Assembly (NCBI RefSeq): GCF_008253865.1
Contig: NZ_CP042333.1
Location: 141,402 to 205,401 of the forward strand
Reading direction: 5' to 3'
DNA: 64,000 nucleotides
Source of the DNA: Bosea sp. F3-2
GTDB lineage: Bacteria > Pseudomonadota > Alphaproteobacteria > Rhizobiales > Beijerinckiaceae
Shown here: positions 60,911 to 64,000 of the stretch, one piece after another
How the letters are laid out: every line of letters starts with the position of its first letter
Numbering within the stretch: the stretch's first letter is position 1
Position numbers and translations under genes: made by a program
The notes under the pieces: model-generated
The model's database searches: none
Seen by the model: the letters and a program-made list of their open reading frames with translations, nothing else
What the model was told of the DNA's origin: nothing

Positions 60911-60942
60911 CGCAGTGCCTCACTGAGGCCCACCACGGGTGA

Positions 60943-60958
60943 GTTGACAGCTGTCAAC
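60943..60958. other. parS partition site (perfect palindrome)
   Basis: GTTGACAGCTGTCAAC, a perfect 16-base palindrome in the repA-repB gap, matching the repABC parS form GTTNNCNGCNGNNAAC. A second site follows 35 bases away. Confidence 0.85.
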
Positions 60959-60977
60959 TGCCACGAAGGACGGCCGA

Positions 60978-60993
60978 GTTGACAGATGTCAAC
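60978..60993. other. parS partition site (second copy, one central mismatch)
   Basis: GTTGACAGATGTCAAC differs from the perfect site only at one central base. Tandem parS sites between repA and repB are usual in this family. Confidence 0.75.
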
Positions 60994-61028
60994 TGCCGCA
61001 GCGGCACCAAAAGAATCAACGCATGCGC

Positions 61029-62243
61029 TCATGCCGCCCGCCCCCAAGCGCTCCCAATCAGCCTCTCAATTTCTCCATTGACGGCATCCAGAGATTCCAC
61101 AGCGCGATCGTATGTTTGCTTCGAAAAATTCTCGCGCCCGACCTCATATAATGTTTGCTTCGAAAGACCCGCGTCCGAAATCGCCGTGGACTTCACCATG
61201 GTGCTATTCAGAACACGGTCTCGAAATAGAGACCGCATGAACGCCACCATCTGTGTCTGCGGTGCGTCCGCGGGCTCGAACCGAGTGACCACATACCGTA
61301 TGAAGTCGTAATCGAGAGAGCCGCCGGAGTTCTGGACAACCTTCAGCATATCTGAAGCCATCAGCAGGAACTGACACATCGACATCACGTCAAGCATCTG
61401 CGGGTGGACAGTGATCAGCAATGACGTCGCCGCGCACAATGCGCCGAGCGTAAGGAAGCCGAGCTGGGGAGGGCAGTCGACAATCATCACATCATAATCA
61501 GCTGCAACCGAACCTAGCGCCGTAGCGACCCTACCGAAGAAGGGCTCAGTCGAGCGTTCGGCCAAGGCACGAGGCGTGTCATGCTCGAATTCCATCAGCT
61601 CCAGATTGCCTGGCACCAGATCGAGGCCGGGAAAATACGTTTTGCGAATAATGTCACGGAGAGGGCGACGCTCGTCGTCATAGCGGACAGCGGCGTACAT
61701 CGTCTCGTTAGCCTGAATGTCGTACTCAGGCTGATAGCCGTGGAGGGCGGTGAGGGAGGCCTGGGGGTCCAGATCGATCGCCAGCACCCGATACCCATGC
61801 AAGGCAAGATACTGCGCCAGGTGCGACGCGGTTGTCGTCTTGCCAGAGCCGCCTTTGAAATTAACGACCGCCAGCACCTGGCAATGTTCGCTGTCGCGCC
61901 GGTGAGGGACGTAGCGCTTGTTCTTTGAGCCTTCTTCGAGGACCGCTCGTAATTCGTTTATCTGGTCAAGCGTGTATGATCGCCTCCCGCCAGACGTCAT
62001 AGCGGGTTGAGGCCCTTTGCCTTGCAGCGACACCTGCCGAAGATAGGCGTCCGCAATACCGATAAGCTTGGCTGCCTCTACCGAGGAAAAGGATCTCAAT
62101 GTCTTCTGCGAAACCGGCGGAAAGAGAGCTTCGCGCATCGCGTGCAGCTCAGCCGACAAAGCGGCACCATCGCCTGCGATGACATCTGCCACCGCGAGGC
62201 TGGATACCTGCTCAGAGGGGATGGTGTTACGCGCTTTCGCCAT
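61029..62243 (-). CDS. repA: Plasmid partitioning protein RepA (ParA family ATPase)
   Basis: 404 residues. N-terminal HTH-like part (SVEAAKLIGIADAYLRQVSLQG), then deviant Walker A KGGSGKTT at 130-137 (VNFKGGSGKTTTASHLAQYLA), Walker A' region VLAIDLDPQASLT and VIVDCPPQLGF. It segregates the replicon with RepB and represses the repABC promoter. First gene of the operon. Confidence 0.95.
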   Translation of the reverse strand: MAKARNTIPSEQVSSLAVADVIAGDGAALSAELHAMREALFPPVSQKTLRSFSSVEAAKLIGIADAYLRQVSLQGKGPQPAMTSGGRRSYTLDQINELRAVLEEGSKNKRYVPHRRDSEHCQVLAVVNFKGGSGKTTTASHLAQYLALHGYRVLAIDLDPQASLTALHGYQPEYDIQANETMYAAVRYDDERRPLRDIIRKTYFPGLDLVPGNLELMEFEHDTPRALAERSTEPFFGRVATALGSVAADYDVMIVDCPPQLGFLTLGALCAATSLLITVHPQMLDVMSMCQFLLMASDMLKVVQNSGGSLDYDFIRYVVTRFEPADAPQTQMVAFMRSLFRDRVLNSTMVKSTAISDAGLSKQTLYEVGRENFSKQTYDRAVESLDAVNGEIERLIGSAWGRAA

Positions 62244-62288
62244 AACTACGCGGGACGCTCCAACTACGGATTATTTTCGTAGTTGGAG
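62244..62288. promoter_or_regulatory. repA operator: 11-bp inverted repeat
   Basis: Perfect arms CTCCAACTACG (62258-62268) and CGTAGTTGGAG (62278-62288), 9-base AT-rich spacer, 15 bases before the repA start. An extra half AACTACG lies at 62244-62250 against the start codon. This fits autorepression by RepA. Confidence 0.8.
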
Positions 62289-62651
62289 GATTGTCCCGAG
62301 TCGGAGGATGTGACAAGGATTTAGTGGTTAACAGATCGTTAACGCTTTCGCCAATCCCGCAACCGTAACCGACTTTTCGCTATATTTTTCTGAGCCTTAG
62401 TTCTGCCGCTAACCTTGTTTCCGGCCGAAATTTACTCTGTTGCTTGGCAGTCGAATTTCCTCCCAACGTGCCTATGGAGGCTCGATGGCGAGCATGGCAA
62501 TTCAAAGAATGCCGAATCGCGATCCTTGATGGCAGGGGATCGGCCGAAGGAAAGCTGGCGCAAAAGAACCGAGCGAACGCGTAGGAAGGGCAGGGGTTTC
62601 GCATCTGATCCACCGTTGGACGCTCACCAATATGAAGAATCGGCAATCGAC
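62289..62651. other. Upstream region of repA
   Basis: About 360 bases; the first 120 (to about 62410) are AT-rich and presumably hold the repABC promoter. No gene is supported beyond that. Confidence 0.35.
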
Positions 62652-63026
62652 CTAGGGGGAGGCGCGGGCAGGGCGTGCATCTTTCATAATGACGTTCAAA
62701 GATCCCTCGGGCATGGATGATCTTGTGACAGCATCGTGGAACGTCAGAGGCCCTCTGTCGAACTTGTCCGCATCGGGCTGCAGGATACCGCATTCAAAAA
62801 TATGGGGTTGAAACCCAGTCTCAGCCATAGCAAGCCGATGCTCGGTCATATGCTCCAACTGCGGGCGATGGCTGATGGCCGAACTCAGCAACTGATGGAC
62901 AGTTTCATCTTCGGCAAACTGAGGCCGGAACCGATAGATCGGCTCGTCGAAATCGCTTCCGACAATCCCCATTAGCGCCGCACCCGCCAGCACCATGCTC
63001 GCTAACGATAGACACCCGCACGACAA
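62652..63026 (-). CDS. Hypothetical protein, possibly degenerate
   Basis: Up to 124 residues from a TTG; an ATG at 62996 would give 114. The middle GIVGSDFDEPIYRFRPQFAE and the end have protein-like composition, without the arginine/alanine excess of antisense frames, but no family was recognised and the start is weak. It follows the 290-residue gene by 54 bases on the same strand. Confidence 0.35.
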   Translation of the reverse strand: MSCGCLSLASMVLAGAALMGIVGSDFDEPIYRFRPQFAEDETVHQLLSSAISHRPQLEHMTEHRLAMAETGFQPHIFECGILQPDADKFDRGPLTFHDAVTRSSMPEGSLNVIMKDARPARASP

Positions 63027-63080
63027 TCTCGCGGTTCAGTTGATAGATGTTCTTGCCCTCAGCCACCGAACATGCCCGCT

Positions 63081-63950
63081 TTATTGTCCAACCAACCGGC
63101 GCCAGTGCTCGGTGTCACGCCGATGCAGAACTTCGTAGCCATCGACAATACGATCCAAGACGTCCGCCTTACCCATTTGCCCAATGGACCAAATCGCCAA
63201 TCCGCGATCGCCGTGGATCACTCCGGAGCCGCAACGATGGACGAGCTCCAACGCTTCCGCATCGCCAACCGGCCTGGCGAGTTTGGCGCACAGATACAAA
63301 TACGTCGCCGGATGACTTTGACGGACCGCGTCCCAGACCTCGGTGGTCGTTCCTCCGCAGCGGGATATCGCCCTCCCGATGATCCAGCCCTCCTCACATG
63401 CAGCAGCCAATTCGGGCATGACAGCGCGAAGGAATTCCGGCTCGGCCTGGTATGCAAGCGCCTTGGCGGCCCGAAAATCACTGGTATCGCGCCAATATCC
63501 CAACGCGGTCGTGGCATCGAAAAGGCTCTCTATCTCCTTCACCGCCTTGAGCCAGCGGGCCATGGCGCCTCGGCCGCCACGATGGATCCAGCGCTCCAGC
63601 AACATCTGCTGCGCGTTGATAGGGAGGTACTGGAACACCGCGCTATGGAGCGCGTCGGCAGCCCGCCTCAGGTTGAGGTCTCTGTCCGAGCTCCCTGCAG
63701 TCCCTTCAACCAGACCAACCACAGGTGAATAGTCATCGAGCCCGGGGCCAAGAAGGCGCAGCAGACGCCTCCGCATCGCCAACCGCACACGAACCGATGC
63801 ATCGAGGGTCTGCGCAATGGCCAAGCAAAGATCAGGAAGGCTCAGACAAGCAATGTAGGCATGGAACAAGGCGCGCCGATCGGCCTCGTAGATGTCGTCC
63901 GTTTCGAGCGAGCGCACGCGCTCCAGCACGGCTGACACGTCTCGATGCAT
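63081..63950 (-). CDS. Hypothetical all-helical protein
   Basis: About 289 residues, strongly helical with repeated helix pairs (VLERVRSLETDDIYEADRRALFHAYIACLSLPDL, LRRAADALHSAVFQYLPINAQQMLLERWIHRGG, WIIGRAISRCGGTTTEVWDAVRQSHPATYLYLCAKLARP). It resembles HEAT-like repeat proteins in outline only. Double ATG at 63953/63950. No function recognised; it may be a replicon-encoded conserved protein. Confidence 0.65.
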   Translation of the reverse strand: MHRDVSAVLERVRSLETDDIYEADRRALFHAYIACLSLPDLCLAIAQTLDASVRVRLAMRRRLLRLLGPGLDDYSPVVGLVEGTAGSSDRDLNLRRAADALHSAVFQYLPINAQQMLLERWIHRGGRGAMARWLKAVKEIESLFDATTALGYWRDTSDFRAAKALAYQAEPEFLRAVMPELAAACEEGWIIGRAISRCGGTTTEVWDAVRQSHPATYLYLCAKLARPVGDAEALELVHRCGSGVIHGDRGLAIWSIGQMGKADVLDRIVDGYEVLHRRDTEHWRRLVGQ

Positions 63951-64000
63951 CACAGGCTCCCGGATCTCCCGCTAAGGATTAAATCAAGGATTGAGCAAAT

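Noticed and set aside
1..64000. CRISPR array, rRNA, tRNA or insertion sequence
   Set aside because: No regularly spaced repeats, no conserved rRNA or tRNA segments and no transposase motifs were noticed by reading; a dedicated scan was not possible.

Overview
The window is high-GC DNA from an alphaproteobacterium, most likely of the order Hyphomicrobiales. A complete repABC replication and partition locus sits at its right end (58.5-62.3 kb), so this is part of a secondary replicon (megaplasmid or chromid). Aap amino-acid transporter genes, many LysR/GntR regulators, and a DUF1403-ScpB-tyrosine recombinase module beside repABC fit that group. A Bosea-like host is a guess, not something the sequence proves.

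Left part (1-33 kb) is a run of separate nutrient-use modules. Positions 1-7.6 kb hold four flavoprotein amine/amino-acid oxidases, an Ldh2-family dehydrogenase and an unusual LysR regulator with two helix-turn-helix domains, all on the minus strand. Positions 7.9-12.5 kb hold a 5-oxoprolinase operon (MFS transporter, pxpA, pxpB, pxpC). Its biotin-dependent parts are decayed: a collapsed accB-accC remnant lies between pxpA and pxpB, and a broken biotin carrier gene follows pxpC. Positions 14.6-19.1 kb hold aapJQM without the ATPase gene aapP, then proC. Positions 19.3-24.9 kb hold an aldarate dehydratase of the L-talarate/galactarate type with a tripartite tricarboxylate transporter and a divergent LysR gene. 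Positions 25.2-27.5 kb hold a LysR/SDR divergent pair and an NTF2-like protein. Positions 27.8-32.6 kb hold a tightly overlapping operon: nitrate/sulfonate/taurine-type ABC transporter, alpha/beta hydrolase and TetR regulator.

Middle part (33-54 kb) is one large catabolic island for an unknown acyl-CoA substrate. It contains a thiolase, a crotonase, a 66-residue small protein, three SDRs, a complete branched-chain-type ABC transporter (livHMGF plus binding protein), two acyl-CoA dehydrogenases, a FadJ-like fusion, a thiolase-like/DUF35 pair, a PaaK-like CoA ligase, an ACAD10/LvaA-type kinase, a MaoC hydratase and a GntR/FCD regulator. The palindrome TTGTCGGACAA or a close variant lies upstream of five transcription units, which suggests one GntR-controlled regulon. 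The kinase plus acyl-CoA dehydrogenase set, and the thiolase-like/DUF35 pair, point to hydroxylated or branched acyl-CoA chemistry rather than plain fatty-acid oxidation. This is the best candidate for an undescribed pathway.

Right part (54-64 kb) is replicon maintenance: a cold-shock protein, ScpB-like and DUF1403 proteins, a tyrosine recombinase with an inverted-repeat promoter region, small proteins (one of 37 residues with a membrane helix, a WGR-domain protein, a 68-residue protein), then repC, a likely antisense RNA, repB, two parS-type palindromes, repA and its operator, and finally uncharacterised genes. No rRNA, tRNA, CRISPR array or intact insertion sequence was recognised.
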